A DNA stretch of 64,000 nt from Cristatella mucedo. Its lineage: Eukaryota > Bryozoa > Phylactolaemata > Cristatellidae. Positions 10,901 to 22,644 of the stretch are shown here, one piece after another. The translations under genes and the position numbers were made by a program. Position 1 is the first letter of the stretch; each line of letters starts with the position of its first letter. The notes beneath the pieces are model-generated. The model made no database searches. It had not been told where the DNA came from and worked only from the letters and a program-made list of their open reading frames with translations. The DNA lies in the NCBI GenBank assembly GCA_009760855.2, contig WPIO01000324.1, forward strand, positions 1 to 64,000. The letters run 5' to 3'.

Positions 10901-13900
10901 GGAGAATCAAATCTCTAAAAAGTCGCATTACAACTCGCTACAGTAAAAAAATGCAAATTATTGTAATTATCATATCAATATGTTTGTATAGCATCCTCGA
11001 ACAACCTAATCTCTTTCAACGTACTTAGCGTATGCCTTAAAAGGAAACTTTAACAAATGGTTAGTGGTATCACGTGCAATGCAAGCATGCATAATCAAGG
11101 TTAGTGGAATCACCCAGAGTTAACGACGAGCTAGATGTCTTGCCCAGGCAAACACGCAAGTATCAAGCTCAGAAAGGCATGTAAAAGCTTACAAGAAGAG
11201 AGCCGAATATCACTGGCTTGTAGAGCCCCTGAATTGTATCGTACACTGAACCGTGCATATAGACAATGCTTTAAAAAAATCTTAGCCGATTTAGCAGCCT
11301 TATTTGTTAGTTCAGTGGAGCCCTAGCATAGCAGAGCGCAACCTTAGGAGGATCTTAATCTTAATCTTAAGGACACCAGGACTGAAAAGTCAGTGCAGCT
11401 GGTGCCTGAAGCCGGCTGCGAGTCAAGAGTTTTGGTGCATACAATTTGATTGCCCGATCACCTGAAGGTTTCAATGCACTGCATGGAACGGCTACGCAAC
11501 GAGCAGTGCCGAGAAGCAGAGGAGCAGATTTCGCAAGGGCTCACTGCTGGAAGAGATTTGATGAGTTCTGATAGGTAGGCCTGTGAATAATGATAGGGGG
11601 CCAGTGAAGCATAGACAGAAGTGGCTTGAGTGACGTGATTTAGCTATGTGCCTTCTGCTTGCAGATATTACCACCGATCATTTGGTAATGCTTTCTCTAC
11701 AGCATCAGTAAAGTGCCTAGAAAGAGATTCGGTTCTCTGAGGGTGTTATACAAATGTATTATTTTTGTTATTGCTATTTATGAGAGGCCAGATGAGCTGC
11801 TGAGTTTTGTGCCAGATGCAAACTGACAAGGGCCAGGAGTACCGGATGACAAGAAATGCAGTAATCTATGCCCTCAGTTTGGCTAGTTTGTGTTATTTTA
11901 CCTTTGTTTCCGCACAGCACTTTGCACACTTGACTTTGGCCAAAAGCGCTTGCTTCGGCTGGGTCAAAGTGCATCATTTCCGGTCGACATGTTGCACCTC
12001 AGGTGCGCCTCAGTCCGGCGGTAGGCCCGGTTTCCCGGCAGCGCTCCTCCTGCCTGTTTCAGCTTCGCCCAAGCCTTCGGCGCCGGTAGAGCAAGCCGGA
12101 AGCAAGTTCGCCTACGAGCAGTTCTTCAAGGATCGCATCCAGGACAAGAAAGACGATCAGTCGTACCGCGTCTTTCGCAAGGTGCTTCGAGACGCCAACC
12201 GGTTCCCGTATGCCGCGGAGCTGACATGCGGAAAGAAGGACATACAAGTGTGGTGCAGCAACGACTACCTTGGCATGAGCTGGCATCCGAAAGTGCGCAA
12301 GGCTGTCCAGTGAGTCATGCCCGGCTCCCCTCAGGTTGCTCAGCTCGATGCCAGGTGCACGTGCTAGCACTTCACTTGCTTCGATTCACTTCCGGCTGGC
12401 TGCGGCTGCTGCTGCTGTTGCAGGTCGCTCGATGTCAGTCCTGGCAGGGACACTGACAGTGCCTGCAGAGACCGAGTCAATCGTCGAGAGAGAGTGTGTG
12501 TGCTTGTGTGCATGTGTGCGTGTGTGTGCACGTGTGTGTGTGCACGCATGTGTGTGCGTGTGTGTGTGCGCGCGTGCACGGGTGCTTGTGTGCACGTATG
12601 TGTGTGTGTTTGTGTGTTTGTGTGTTTATGTGTGTGCGAGTTGCTGCTCTATCGGCATGTGCCTCTATGCATTATTGTGTACGTGTATTCCAGTGAATTT
12701 AGGAAATAATCCAAATCGTCTGCTCCTGTCCTGCATTGCCACAGTTCACACTTTTAGAGGCACTAGCGATCCAGTGAAATGTAAGCATTCATATTGGTGC
12801 AAGTTGCATGATGCAACCCTTACCAACGCTTTGATCCCTCTCTGCCTTCCAGCACGTCGAGTTCTGTTAACTGACTTGAAAAACTTTTTACTTACATTCA
12901 CATGGATGGCAACAAACTTTCTGAAGATGACGACCACAACAACTTATTGGCCATTTTCAAACCTCAGATACGTGGAAAACGTGTCCCTCAAAATGGTATT
13001 GGCCAGCATATCTCCCCTCCCACAGAATATACAAGCTGTTCAAGTGCCCTGTTCTCGAGTAAGCTTTTACTTGTCGACCAGATCAGCTCCACACTCAAGT
13101 CTGCCTACTTTCAGCTGCGTAGCAGTGCTAAAACTTGGGCCTGCTTAGCTAGTGATACTCTGGATCTAGATACTAGTGATCTTCTGGAGACTAAATCTTT
13201 GATTCGTATATGCTCCGATGACCTGGAACTCACTGTCGACAGACGTCACGACATCTCTTGACTTGACATTTAGATAGCAACTAAAAATGTAACTGCTCGT
13301 CACAGCATTTGTTGGTCTACGTAAATTGTCTTTTGTGTGTATATGCATTGTGACACAGTGCATGTTATCACTAGCCAATCGACAAGCCTCCTTTTCAGCG
13401 TATGCAAAGAGTTTAGAACGAGATTGAGTTCCATTAGGGTGCTATACACAGATCGTAGTACTATTACTATTATTATTATTATTATTATTGTTATGCTATC
13501 AATATTTTTAGTGTTATTTAGTGTTATACCGGGCCTCTGTGTGCTGCCTTGTGCCACCTTCGTCGATGCCACGTGGTTATGGCTCCTTTTCTTCTCTGTT
13601 TCTTTCTGCCGAGACCGTGGCAGTGGGAGGGCAGACGAGCCAAGTGTTGAGTCGCAATATCCTGTGCACTGTGCACGGCATAGCTACCACCGCTGCCATC
13701 GACCACGGCATCGGTCGCACAGCTGAGTAATCCCGGCGGCTCCAGAGCAGCTTGGTAGCACCCTGCGCTGGACCTGGGTGAGCGCAATCGTGGCCGCTGC
13801 TCCACCTTCTCTGTCGCGGTAGCAAACGGGTTGGAGCCCACTGCAGGGCCTCCGCCTGTGGTTTCCGCCCATTCAATTCCTGCTCCACAGATGGCTCACT

Positions 13901-15257
13901 GGTGGCTGTGCCTGCGAGCTGCGGCTGGCTCAGGTTGCTGCTTCGAGCTCTCCCCTCCCCCCTGCAGCTTGCTTGCTCAACCTCCACCTGCTTTTTCCTT
14001 TCAATTTACAGCGAGGCAGTCGATCTGCACGGCGCTGGGGCCGGTGGCACTCGCAACATTTCCGGCAACTCGCCTCTGCACGAGCGCCTCGAGGCCGAGC
14101 TGGCACGCCTGCACCAGAAAGAGGCTGCCCTGCTGTTCACCTCGTGCTACGTGGCCAACGACACGTCCCTGATGACGCTTGCCAAAATGATGCCCGGTCA
14201 GTGGCCATGCCGGATGCACTCAGCCGTCATGCTCAGAGGCAGGCGCCCTTTGGGCGCACACGGCCTCCCCTCTATGCTCATGCTAACGCTGCTGTGTCGC
14301 TCGCAGGCTGCCACATCTTCTCTGACTCGGGCAACCACGCCTCCATGATCCAAGGCATCCGAAACAGCTGCGTGCCGAAACACGTGTTCAAGCACAACGA
14401 CCCGGCCGACTTGCGCAGGCTGCTGATGACGGTGCCTCTGTCGACACCAAAGATAGTGGCTTTCGAGACCGTCTACTCGATGTCGGGTGAGCCGGCCGCC
14501 CGCCGTCGTTCGATGCGATCGTTCGATGTATTATCTAGCCACAGGAGTGCACCTATGACTGTTGCCACCGCTCACTGCACTCGGTGAACGACTGCTGCCC
14601 GCTCTGCTGCGCGACTCGAACCTTAAACCCGGAGGTCGTGAATGCGAAGTGCAAGTCACCTCTATGTAGGCCAAGACCTAGCGACACCATGCTCTCCCTT
14701 TGCTTGCGTGCAGGCGACATTTGCCCTCTGGAGGAGCTGCTCGACGTGACACGCGAGTTCGGCGCCATCTCGTTCGTCGACGAGGTGCACGCCGTCGGCC
14801 TGTACGGCCACCACGGAGCCGGCGTGGGCGAGCGAGACGGACAGCTGCACAAGATGGACATCATCACGGGCACGCTGGGCAAGGCATTCGGCAACTTGGG
14901 CGGCTACGTGGCCGCCTCAGCAAGCCTGATCGACATGCTGCGCAGCTATGGCGCCGGCTTCATATTCACCACATCGCTGCCGCCGACCGTGCTCAGAGGA
15001 ACGATCGAGTCGGTGAAGGTGAGAGGTCAATACCGAGCAAGTACATCGAGCCGTCGGCGGCCAGAGCTTGCCGGCCGGGCTACGACTAGCGATTCGTGGC
15101 AGCAGTCTGCTGCATTTTCGTTGCTGCAATCACTTGCCAGTCGGTAGCAGCAAACAGTGGCACCCAGTCCTCATGGCACATTCTTTTACACTTCGGGATG
15201 TGTGTGTGTGCGTGCATGTGCGTGTGTGGGTGGGTGTGTGTGTGTGCGCGTGCGTGC

Positions 15258-15340
<83 letters not shown>

Positions 15341-15426
15341 CCCGTACTATGCTCGCACTAAATGTAATAGTAAATCTGCATTTTGATCCCGCCAAAGTGG
15401 CATTGCTGCCGTCTGTATGGATCTGC

Positions 15427-15504
<78 letters not shown>

Positions 15505-16684
15505 GAGAGAGATAAGTTTAAATGAGACAGAGGCAGAGGAGAGAAGCCAGAGCGAGTCACATGCAAACACAAGAGACACCGTGAAGAGTGTAATGTGCAG
15601 ACAGGAACGTGAGAAAGAGTTTGAGAGTCGTCGGAACTCGTACAATGCTCGCACTAAATGTAATTAAAAAGCTGCATTTTAATCCCGCCAAAGTGGCATC
15701 GCTGCCTTCTGTATCGTTGCAAGCTTGTGTTAGTGATCTTTTCTTGATGTTTTTTTGCCTCTTCTCCCGGCATGCTGCAGATACTGGCCAGCGATGAGGG
15801 TCGTGAGCTACGAGCGCGTCATCGGGCCAGCGTCAAAATGCTTCGCCAGATGCTGTTCGACAGGCGCATCCCTGTGTTGGACTGCCCCAGCCACATCCTG
15901 CCGGTCAAGGTGAGCGATTGCTATATGTTCTTTGAGCACTGCAAGCCCCGCCCCCTCCAGGCAGAAAGCAGTGTGCCCCATGCCACGGCCCTGCCTCCCA
16001 ATGAATGCTGCCCGTCGTGCAAAGCCACTATGGAATTGATCTGTTGGGTATTAGCATGCTAATGTTATCTGTACTGTGGCTGCAACCGCATTGCACTGCA
16101 AATGTCGACCAGCGGTCACCAAAGTGTAGTCAGTAGGCCCTCAGTAAAAGACAGGCTGCTTACATTCAAGAGCCAGTCATCGTCAGTGGTAAGGTTAGCA
16201 CTTGGCTGGCTGCTAGATTAACCGAGCTTGCACTAATGCTACATTTAAGTGAATGCCACCGTGACGGTACCGTTGTCGGCTGCTCTGGCCTCGGAGTCAA
16301 TCCCAGCATTCATTTCAAATTTCTGCCGATGCTTGCTTCTCCAAGGTGGGCGACCCTCAGCTCGTCGTCAAGGCGTCCAACGACCTGCTGAACGACCACG
16401 GTATCTACGTGCAGCCCATCAACTACCCCACCGTGCCTCGCGGCCAGGAGATGCTGCGAGTGGCGCCCACACCCCACCACCAGCCGGCCATGATTGAGCA
16501 CTTCGTCGACTCACTCGTCAGCGTCTGGAAGCGCAACGGTCTGCGATTCGTCGATCGTTCGCCTCAGTGCGGCCGCTGCCGGCTGCCTCTCAAGTCGGCC
16601 TACTGGAACCAGGATGCGGCAGAGGCGAGCATGTGCGGTGGGCGCGAGTGCAAGAAGTACCTGCTGCAGGCTACGGCCGACTAG
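7978..16684 (+). CDS. ALAS: 5-aminolevulinate synthase, mitochondrial (copy A, intact)
   Basis: ALAS is a PLP enzyme of the mitochondrial matrix that joins glycine and succinyl-CoA to give 5-aminolevulinate, the committed step of heme synthesis. I place eight coding exons: 7978-8173, 9906-10073, 12003-12309, 14012-14196, 14307-14486, 14714-15018, 15781-15909 and 16346-16684. All have GT..AG introns and consistent phases, giving 602 codons, close to animal ALAS lengths. Exon 1 resembles the vertebrate ALAS1 presequence: LRYPF sits where the first heme-regulatory motif (RCPF) is expected and GDRCPM matches the second (Cys31-Pro32). The core begins at [10 protein letters not shown]. Signatures are [48 protein letters not shown] (Asp368, pairs with the pyridine nitrogen) and GTLGKAFG (Lys402, Schiff base), then INYPTVPRG and APTPHH. 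The tail has a CxxC and a CX4C pair. Exon 2 is the least certain: it rests on open frame and phase alone. The core is very secure. Confidence 0.93.
8940..9112 (+). repeat. CT-rich low-complexity tract
   Basis: This is an interrupted run of ctct, ctgt and tctc words within ALAS intron 1. It is absent from unit B at the matching place, where sequence passes from 24015 to the equivalent of 9600. Confidence 0.85.
9195..9420 (-). mobile_element. LINE 3' end fragment
   Basis: It starts with an (AAT)n-like tail and continues with the complement of the family's 3' hairpin and untranslated region (cacttgataaatcaccctcgg). It is non-coding and sits only in unit A intron 1. Confidence 0.75.
9510..9600 (-). 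mobile_element. Short LINE 3' end remnant
   Basis: The segment contains acttgataaagcaccctcag and ctttacatttgctgcaaagg, the complement of the 3' terminus of the local LINE family, without the tail. It is about 90 bp long. Confidence 0.65.
10955..11125 (-). mobile_element. Diverged LINE 3' end
   Basis: A weak match to the complement of the LINE 3' terminus: gcatcctcgaacaacctaat and ctctttcaacg are followed by the ggttagtgg words of the family's untranslated region. Confidence 0.5.
11640..11775 (+). mobile_element. LINE 3' end remnant
   Basis: It has the family's hairpin region (aaagtgcctagaaagagatt, then ctctgagggtgtt) followed by a short T-rich tail. A close relative lies at 56100-56225, sharing the ccgatcatttggtaatgctt type of lead-in. 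Confidence 0.7.
12485..12640 (+). repeat. (GT)n microsatellite in ALAS intron 3
   Basis: This is an interrupted GT tract with GC and CA interruptions. The same intron in unit B has a GA run followed by a GT run at 25690-25860. The Cys-Val and His-Thr open frames over it are artefacts. Confidence 0.95.
13075..13500 (+). mobile_element. Diverged LINE C-terminus and tail in ALAS intron 3
   Basis: The plus strand contains [14 protein letters not shown], matching the DDHISSTVKSAYFQL segment of the local LINE. A decayed C-terminus and a (ATT)n tail at 13461-13490 follow. The equivalent at 26400-27195 in unit B is in the same position, so this insertion predates the duplication. Confidence 0.75.
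15185..15337 (+). repeat. (GT)n microsatellite in ALAS intron 6
   Basis: A GT tract, pure from about 15259, lies shortly after the exon 6 donor. The unit B intron carries the same tract (28750-28882), so it was present before duplication. Confidence 0.97.
15338..15716 (+). repeat. Direct repeat flanking a (GA)n tract in intron 6
   Basis: A segment of about 80 bp with gctcgcactaaatgtaat and ccgccaaagtggcat occurs at 15338-15416 and again at 15636-15716, with a pure GA run (15429-15498) and unique sequence between. Unit B has only one copy (28884-28965), so this is a small tandem duplication specific to unit A. Confidence 0.8.
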
Positions 16685-16742
16685 TGCCTGCTACCGCACG
16701 GTCGACTCGGCTCTGTGGGCTCTGCTTTCATTCTAATCTCGT

Positions 16743-16782
<40 letters not shown>
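16743..16782 (+). repeat. (CT)n in the ALAS 3' UTR
   Basis: A CT run about 40 bp long lies 60 bp after the ALAS stop codon and before the polyadenylation signal. The unit B equivalent (33780-33852) has expanded to about 73 bp. Confidence 0.95.
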
Positions 16783-16785
<3 letters not shown>

Positions 16786-16847
16786 TTGACTTGCAAATTT
16801 GGTATTTTTAATGTTTCTGAGCCCAGATGTATTGCCGGTGACGTCAA

Positions 16848-16853
16848 AATAAA
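16848..16853 (+). terminator. Polyadenylation signal of ALAS copy A
   Basis: An AATAAA hexamer lies 164 bp after the stop codon. The same hexamer is conserved in unit B at 33955-33960. Confidence 0.7.
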
Positions 16854-17189
16854 TCCTATTGCTGGTTTTACTTCTTAGTGGTTCTCTGGGTTGGCCGAAC
16901 GTCAATGCCAGCGATCATGTTTACTTTGCAGCATGCAAGAATTATGCAGGGGCTGGCTGCAGCTGATTCGACTCCCATACGAAACAGTCAATCGGGTCAT
17001 TGTAGGCATTTTAGCATTGCCTTTGAGATGAAGTCAATCGTCAAAATATACGGTTGCTCTCCGGAGGCTCCAAGACTCTTTGTTTCTCAGTATAGCATGA
17101 CTCACACACCCACAATGACTGGATACCTGAGGCTCAGACGCCATCATTCAGTTAGATGTGAAGGCAGTCGTTCAACTAATCTAAATTGA

Positions 17190-18560
17190 AATCTAAATTG
17201 AAATCCTACACTGATCGAGCCTTCTGGTCGTATTTGCTGAGGTTTTGGAACTTGCTTTCAGCTGGGGTCACTAATTGCAATCTAGGTGTATCTATGAAGT
17301 CTCAGTGGAACAAGTGCATCTGCTGCTCGGCTCAGCGTCTGCCTCTTTGCCGCAGTGAACTCTTCTTCTTCTTTGTCAACTTTTCGTGCTTATCTGAATC
17401 AGCTTACACGAATCAGCTCGTGCTGCTAGCCAGGGTCCATCTAACTGATGGCCCCGACAGTTTCCTCGTTTAAGTTTGGATGCTAGCTAAATAAGATTCT
17501 CTTGTTTGGCTTTAGCTGGCTCGGGTCTGGGCTCGTCTGGGCTTGCTTCCATTGTAAAGTGCATGCATAGAGATTTAGTTCTCCCGGTTTGCTATGCTAA
17601 CGATGTACTTTTAGTATTATCTGCTCGAGCCAAGGCAACAATACTGTTGTTCGCCACTGGGTCGGATCAAAGCGAAGCCTGCTGCAGGCTGGGCTGGAGC
17701 TAGGGCTAGGTCGCTGACGGTCGTTAGGTAACGCATGTCGCCCTTCCCAGCTATCCCGTTGGAAACGCCCTGTTCCATTCTCGGCGTGTGTCTCTGCACG
17801 CTGATCGTTTGTCAACTAGGGTGCTCTAGTTCGGTACTGATACTGTGCGTTCCTTATTTTGCCGCGTCCACGTTGAACCTTGCAATGTGTGAACTCTTAG
17901 TTTGATCGGCGGGCCGGCTGGTGCAGCAGGCATCCTGTATGGGGTCTCGAAATGCGTCAGTCACCATCGGGTGCCTATAGCTTCTTGTTTCGGTACGTCT
18001 GCAATGGTCTTAAATTATTATTTAATCCGTTTCCATCGGCAATCTCTCGAGCCTGGCGGTGAGTTAGTGCCGGACCACGGCCGTTGGAGGCAATCCAGAT
18101 GAGCATATGCCCGGCTGATCATATGGCTGGGCGCCTGCCTTTGTCCCCGACGCTGAAACAAGTCACCGTTTCTCAGAATTATTGAATTGGCGAGTCTCGA
18201 CCCCGGAGCTTGCGGCCTAAGCGATAGTGGGTCGCCGCACCGAGTTCAATAAGCATCACAATGTTTCTTGGGGGCCCAGCCTAGCTTTAAGTGACGTCAT
18301 TTGCCTTTGTGTACCGTTACTATGGCAGCCTCGTTGTCGCGAAGCTTCGGCTTTGCTTTGTCATTTCTGGCTGATTCGGCCATAGTAGAAAGTAGTAGCT
18401 GCAACACAGGGAGGCAGGAGCAAAATGTGGGCATATTGTCGCGATCATCGGGTTTCACCCCAACCCGATGGGTGCTCTACACTTAGGCACGTGACCATAT
18501 CCTTGTGCTGCATTTGTACTCACTGCCAGTCCATCGGCCCTTGTGGATACTATCAACTCT
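17190..18560. other. Unit B spacer without recognised features
   Basis: Between the shared flank and the shared CT/GT tract this stretch has only short open frames with no family resemblance. Unit A has a different content here (module copies at 283-1490). Confidence 0.4.
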
Positions 18561-18574
18561 TTCCGTCTCTCCGC

Positions 18575-18579
<5 letters not shown>

Positions 18580-18609
<30 letters not shown>

Positions 18610-18710
18610 TCTCTCCCCCTCGCTCTCTCTCTCTCCCTCTCCCTCTCCCTCTCTCTCTCGCTCTCTCACTCTCTCCCCGCTGCTTCTCTATCTCCCTCTC
18701 TCTCTATATA
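18580..18710 (+). repeat. (GT)n joined to a CT-rich tract
   Basis: A GT run (18581-18607) passes directly into CT-rich sequence. It aligns in position with 1640-1730 in unit A. Confidence 0.9.
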
Positions 18711-19532
18711 TAATCCGTGCTCCGGAGCAGCATGCCCGATGACTCCAACAACTGAATGTACACAGGCCTCCTTGTCATCTTTGTTGCCTGAGTACAATAC
18801 AGTGTCGTCTCACTTCGCAACACGTCTGAGATGGGCTTTGCCATTCATCATACTGATTTGTCGTGAAAGCCCCCACACATCCAGCACCAGTCGCTGACCC
18901 CTTGAGTGAGCTTCAAATTTCTTCCGTGGTGAGACTGACTGCAGGTCAATTAAAATCTGTCGGTACATTCGGTAGGAGTTTCGTCTTGCTTTCGAAACAC
19001 TCTGCAGTGCCTATATTGATACGATCAACCCAGCCGGCTTGCATCCTAGCTTTGAGCTGTACTCTAAAGTAAATGAGGCCTCTTTGAGTGTGTGGCATGG
19101 CCCCATAATTCTCCAAAACCGGCTTAATGGCAGCCAGCTCGGCGCTGGTTAGTCTTCTGCAACCAAGATCAGCATCTCCATACTGGCTGCATGCCCATTG
19201 CTACCCCTGGGCAAAGGACCGAAGCCAGAACATGAGAAGCCCTCCAAACCACGACGGTCGCATTGCCCTGCTCATTCATTCAGCACTGGTTGGGCAGGAA
19301 GGCTCGCTTGGCAAGTCGACATGTTGAACTGTGTTGGGCAGAGTCGTTGCATGTGCGCCATGACAAGTTTTGCAGCAGAAAAGGGTGACTCGTCGGTTGT
19401 CACGTTAGCTCGAGCAGCTGCATTTGCAGTTGACAAGCGATGGGTGCTTCGGCTGCTATGCCTACGAGGCAGTGCTCAGCTCATGAGCTTCCACTGGCCG
19501 AGAGAGGCCTTGTACCGAGCTGCACTGGAGGG

Positions 19533-20310
19533 GAGAGTCGAGGTGGCATCAGCCTGAGTAGCCGGTGGCAGGCTCTGCTGCTGCTGCTGCCGCTGCTTCA
19601 ATATCTGCTCTAGCCTAGGTCGTGTCTTGGATGGGGCGGCCAGGCATATTGAAGAACGAGAGTGAGCGCTGCTGCCATGCTGCCAAGTCAGCCCCAAACT
19701 CAGCTCAGTAACGTTGCAGCGATCAGGGCCTGCTTTGATAGGAGTGGCCGGAAGTCGCTTGCATCACCGGGCAATTGGGCGATGCAGAGCATCGATCCCA
19801 TGCTAGGAGAATGAGAGCTTTCTATGGTGCTCTCTTGTGCCTCTTTCTAGAGTGTTTTCTCGGGCAGAGGAGAGCAGGTGTCAGCCGAGTGATGACCTTG
19901 GCCGATGGCCATCGGACGAGCAGCAGCAGCTGCTCGAGATGGCAGTTCAAGTTGTTGACTTTGACTTGGCACCACCGGTTTGCAGCTCTGTCAAGACAAA
20001 AATCTCGAAGATGCTTGATAGCATGCTTGCACAGGCTGCTGTTTGTGCTGCATGGGCTGGTTGAAAGCTTTCTTTGTTCATTTAGAGCTGCGGTTTGCCT
20101 GCGGTAGCAGAGTCCAGGCCGTTCGTCCTTGCCTGCAAGTAAGGCAATTTGAATACCGACTGAAGGCTGAGGTGTACTTAAATTAGCAGTATGCTCCAGC
20201 ATTCAGGTGAATTGCATTGCGGCTGCTATTCCCTTTGTGCCACCGATTCAGGCCTTGGTGCTGTCATGTCCTCCGGGCTTACGTGATCATTAGACAATGT
20301 GTGAGTGCTT
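19533..20310 (+). repeat. Spacer modules Y and X, unit B copy
   Basis: Module Y (19533-19700) and module X (19745-20310) are here a single copy, arranged as in 2190-2765 of unit A. See the unit A copies for shared words. No coding content is recognised. Confidence 0.65.
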
Positions 20311-20349
20311 TAGCTAACCAGACGTGTCGAGGCTTGCAGTCCTCGTGGT

Positions 20350-20456
20350 GTGTGTGTGTGTGTGTGTGCCCATGTGTGTGTGTGTGTGTGTGTGCGTGTG
20401 TTGTGTGTGTGTGTGTGTGTGTGCGTGTGTGTGCGTGTGTGTGTGTGCGTGTGTGC
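20350..20456 (+). repeat. (GT)n microsatellite
   Basis: This is an interrupted GT tract in the unit B spacer. It corresponds to the shorter tract at 3830-3895 in unit A. Confidence 0.95.
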
Positions 20457-21054
20457 ACCTGCGAGTGATTGCTCCGCGTGTCTGTGTGTTTTATGCACCA
20501 TGCTGTCTCAGCAAGTACTTTACTCTTTGGTCAGCTGCACCACGAATGGGCGTGCAGCATGCAACGGTTTTTGATGGTACTCCACGGGATTTGCCATTAA
20601 CATACGGTATTGCTCTGTCTTCGCATGGAACATGACCGGCGCCTGTAGATCAGATGGCGGAGATGTGTCCATCAAACGAAACCTTGGCTAGTCCGACCTA
20701 GCAAAGGTCGGTCAGTGCCTGACAGAGGGGGCAGTGTCGGAACAGGGGAGGGTCTCATTGCTTCACCAAACACGTGGCAGATGACGACCCTGCCTAAAGC
20801 GATCTCATGTAAATGCAGGCTAGCCGTCACGTGGCCAGCATCTTCTACAGCGAGCCGTGTTATTGCTGGTTTTCGTCGGCCATAGCTAGCTCATCCTCGT
20901 GTATCTAGCAGTCGTCCTTGAGCCCCAGTCCTGCAAAGGCAGTAGGCCCTGAAGTTTGACATTCTCCAAGCGACAGGTACGCGATATCACATGGAACACC
21001 GAAGCCTGCTCAAAGACGTATAGTCACAAGGACACCGAAGCTGGCCAGTGCGCG

Positions 21055-21675
21055 ACCACCCTGCCTGGCGTCCTAGTACTCTCTGTCGTGAGTATTGTAG
21101 TTGCCACATCACACCACTTCTCGCCGACCAGCACTGGCTACCAGTCAAGCAACAGATCGACTTACAGGTTTTGTCGCTTACTTTTAGGTCACTTCATTCT
21201 TTGGCTCCAGCCTATTTCTCAGATCTACTCCACCACCAGGCCAAGCATCGTACCACCTGCTTTTCGGAATCCAGCAGTTTACCAATACCTCGTACAAACC
21301 TCAAATTCTTTGGAGACCGGGCCTCTAGTTCGTATGCTCCAAAAGCCTGGAACTCACTCCCGACTTCCGTCACGACATCTCCTGACTTGACAACATTTAA
21401 AAAGAAATTGAAACGCCTTTATTTATGACAGCATTTAGTCGGTCCCTGTGATTCGTCTTGTATGCGCTTATGTGTGCTGACACGGTTGCATGCTGCCACT
21501 AACCACACTTGCCTGCTTACCCTGTGCATTTCACCCTTAATCATGTTATTCTTGATGCTAATAAAGCATGATACCACTCACCATGTGATCCTATTTCCTT
21601 TGCAGCAAATATAAAGCGCCTAGAAAGAGATTGAGTTCTCTGAGGGCACTTTATAAAGTGTATTATTATTATTAC
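21055..21675 (+). mobile_element. LINE C-terminal fragment with 3' hairpin and tail
   Basis: The plus strand encodes the end of the LINE ORF (CHITPLLADQHWLPVKQ, FRSLHSLAPAY, KAWNSLPTSV, DLTTFKKKLK). The 3' untranslated region, the hairpin (aaagcgcctagaaagagatt, then ctctgagggcactttat) and (TTA)n follow. It is 5' truncated and specific to unit B. Confidence 0.88.
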
Positions 21676-22056
21676 CATAGCTGAGCTCAGCAGCCGAGAA
21701 TTACCTGCCGGGCTAGCCAGTGCTGTTGTCAAAGCCTAAATCAGCAGTAGATAGTCGTACTTGATTGTCTTAGGCAAGTAAAAGTACACATCGAAGGGGC
21801 TCTTTTCCAGGAAGAGAGGCAGATTCTTGTGCCACACTGGTGGATTGACACGGTACAGTTTGCGCCGAAGCACCGAGTCCTACAGCTAACTTGCCCAATC
21901 ATTGCTAACTTGAAAATGCTCACTCAAGCAGCATTGCTGTTGGCCACCGCCTCAGCCGAAATAGCTTGTAAGCTGCCGCTCTAAAGCTAAGCATATGCCG
22001 GTACACAAACGATGGAATGCAATCACCGATGGGGCTTCAGCACTGGTTTAATTCGG

Positions 22057-22498
22057 TGAGCCGTGATGGCACATTAGGTAAGGGTGTATCTTTCACGACC
22101 TCGGTCCCGAGGTCGTGGGTTCGATTACTGCCGTGGGCGATCCTTTATCGCCACTGCAACTACTCTCCTACTACTGCCGACTATGGCTGAGCATCCTTTT
22201 TCAGCGGTCCTGAGCTGCTGCTTCCATGCTACTCACTACCTCGACTGCTCTCCTGACTCTGCTATGCTTTCCACTTTCTCTTTGTTGCGTGAGACGAAGT
22301 CTGTTGGTTACCGACTGCGTACCGAAAGCCACTTAGGCTGTGAGCGCGCTATAGAAAACTCTCCTGCGTAACACCCACATGGTTTTATGACTTTGTGGAG
22401 TTACAGACGGAGATACATTACAATACATTGCAAGCAGTGGTGATAGCCGTAAAGGCTCTTCTGTCGCTTTAAAAAAGAGGCTGTTTAATCAGCGAGGA
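22057..22498 (+). mobile_element. tRNA-derived SINE (family A) split by a LINE 3' end
   Basis: The head (22057-22160) resembles a tRNA with a box B-like gtgggttcgatta and the word gtgggcgatcctttatc. The SINE's 3' part (gcaagcagtggtgatagccg, then gaggctgtttaatcagcgag) appears only at 22428-22498. The intervening 22165-22427 resembles the complement of the LINE end at 44985-45130, including ctgtgagcgcgctatag. The copy at 24450-24637 shows the uninterrupted form. Confidence 0.75.
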
Positions 22499-22644
22499 TT
22501 TATTTATTTTACTTATTTCGTCAGTGCTCTCAGCATTACACCGCACAGCCACTGTCACCTCCATCCTGTTTCTCACTTCCTGCTTCCCTCCAGGAAAGTG
22601 ACTCACCCTTATAAAAACATTAATTCATTTTACCATATAATTAT

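Larger units (their letters stand above)
10074..12002. other. ALAS copy A intron 2
   Basis: The donor is GTCAGT at 10074 and the acceptor AG is at 12001-12002, both phase 1. It holds a LINE 3' end on the minus strand (10955-11125) and one on the plus strand (11640-11775). Similarity with unit B resumes at about 11943. No gene was recognised in 10080-10950. Confidence 0.55.

Noticed and set aside
15157..15572. Open frames of Cys-Val, His-Thr, Arg-Glu and Ser-Leu repeats
   Set aside because: They arise from (GT)n and (GA)n runs within ALAS intron 6.
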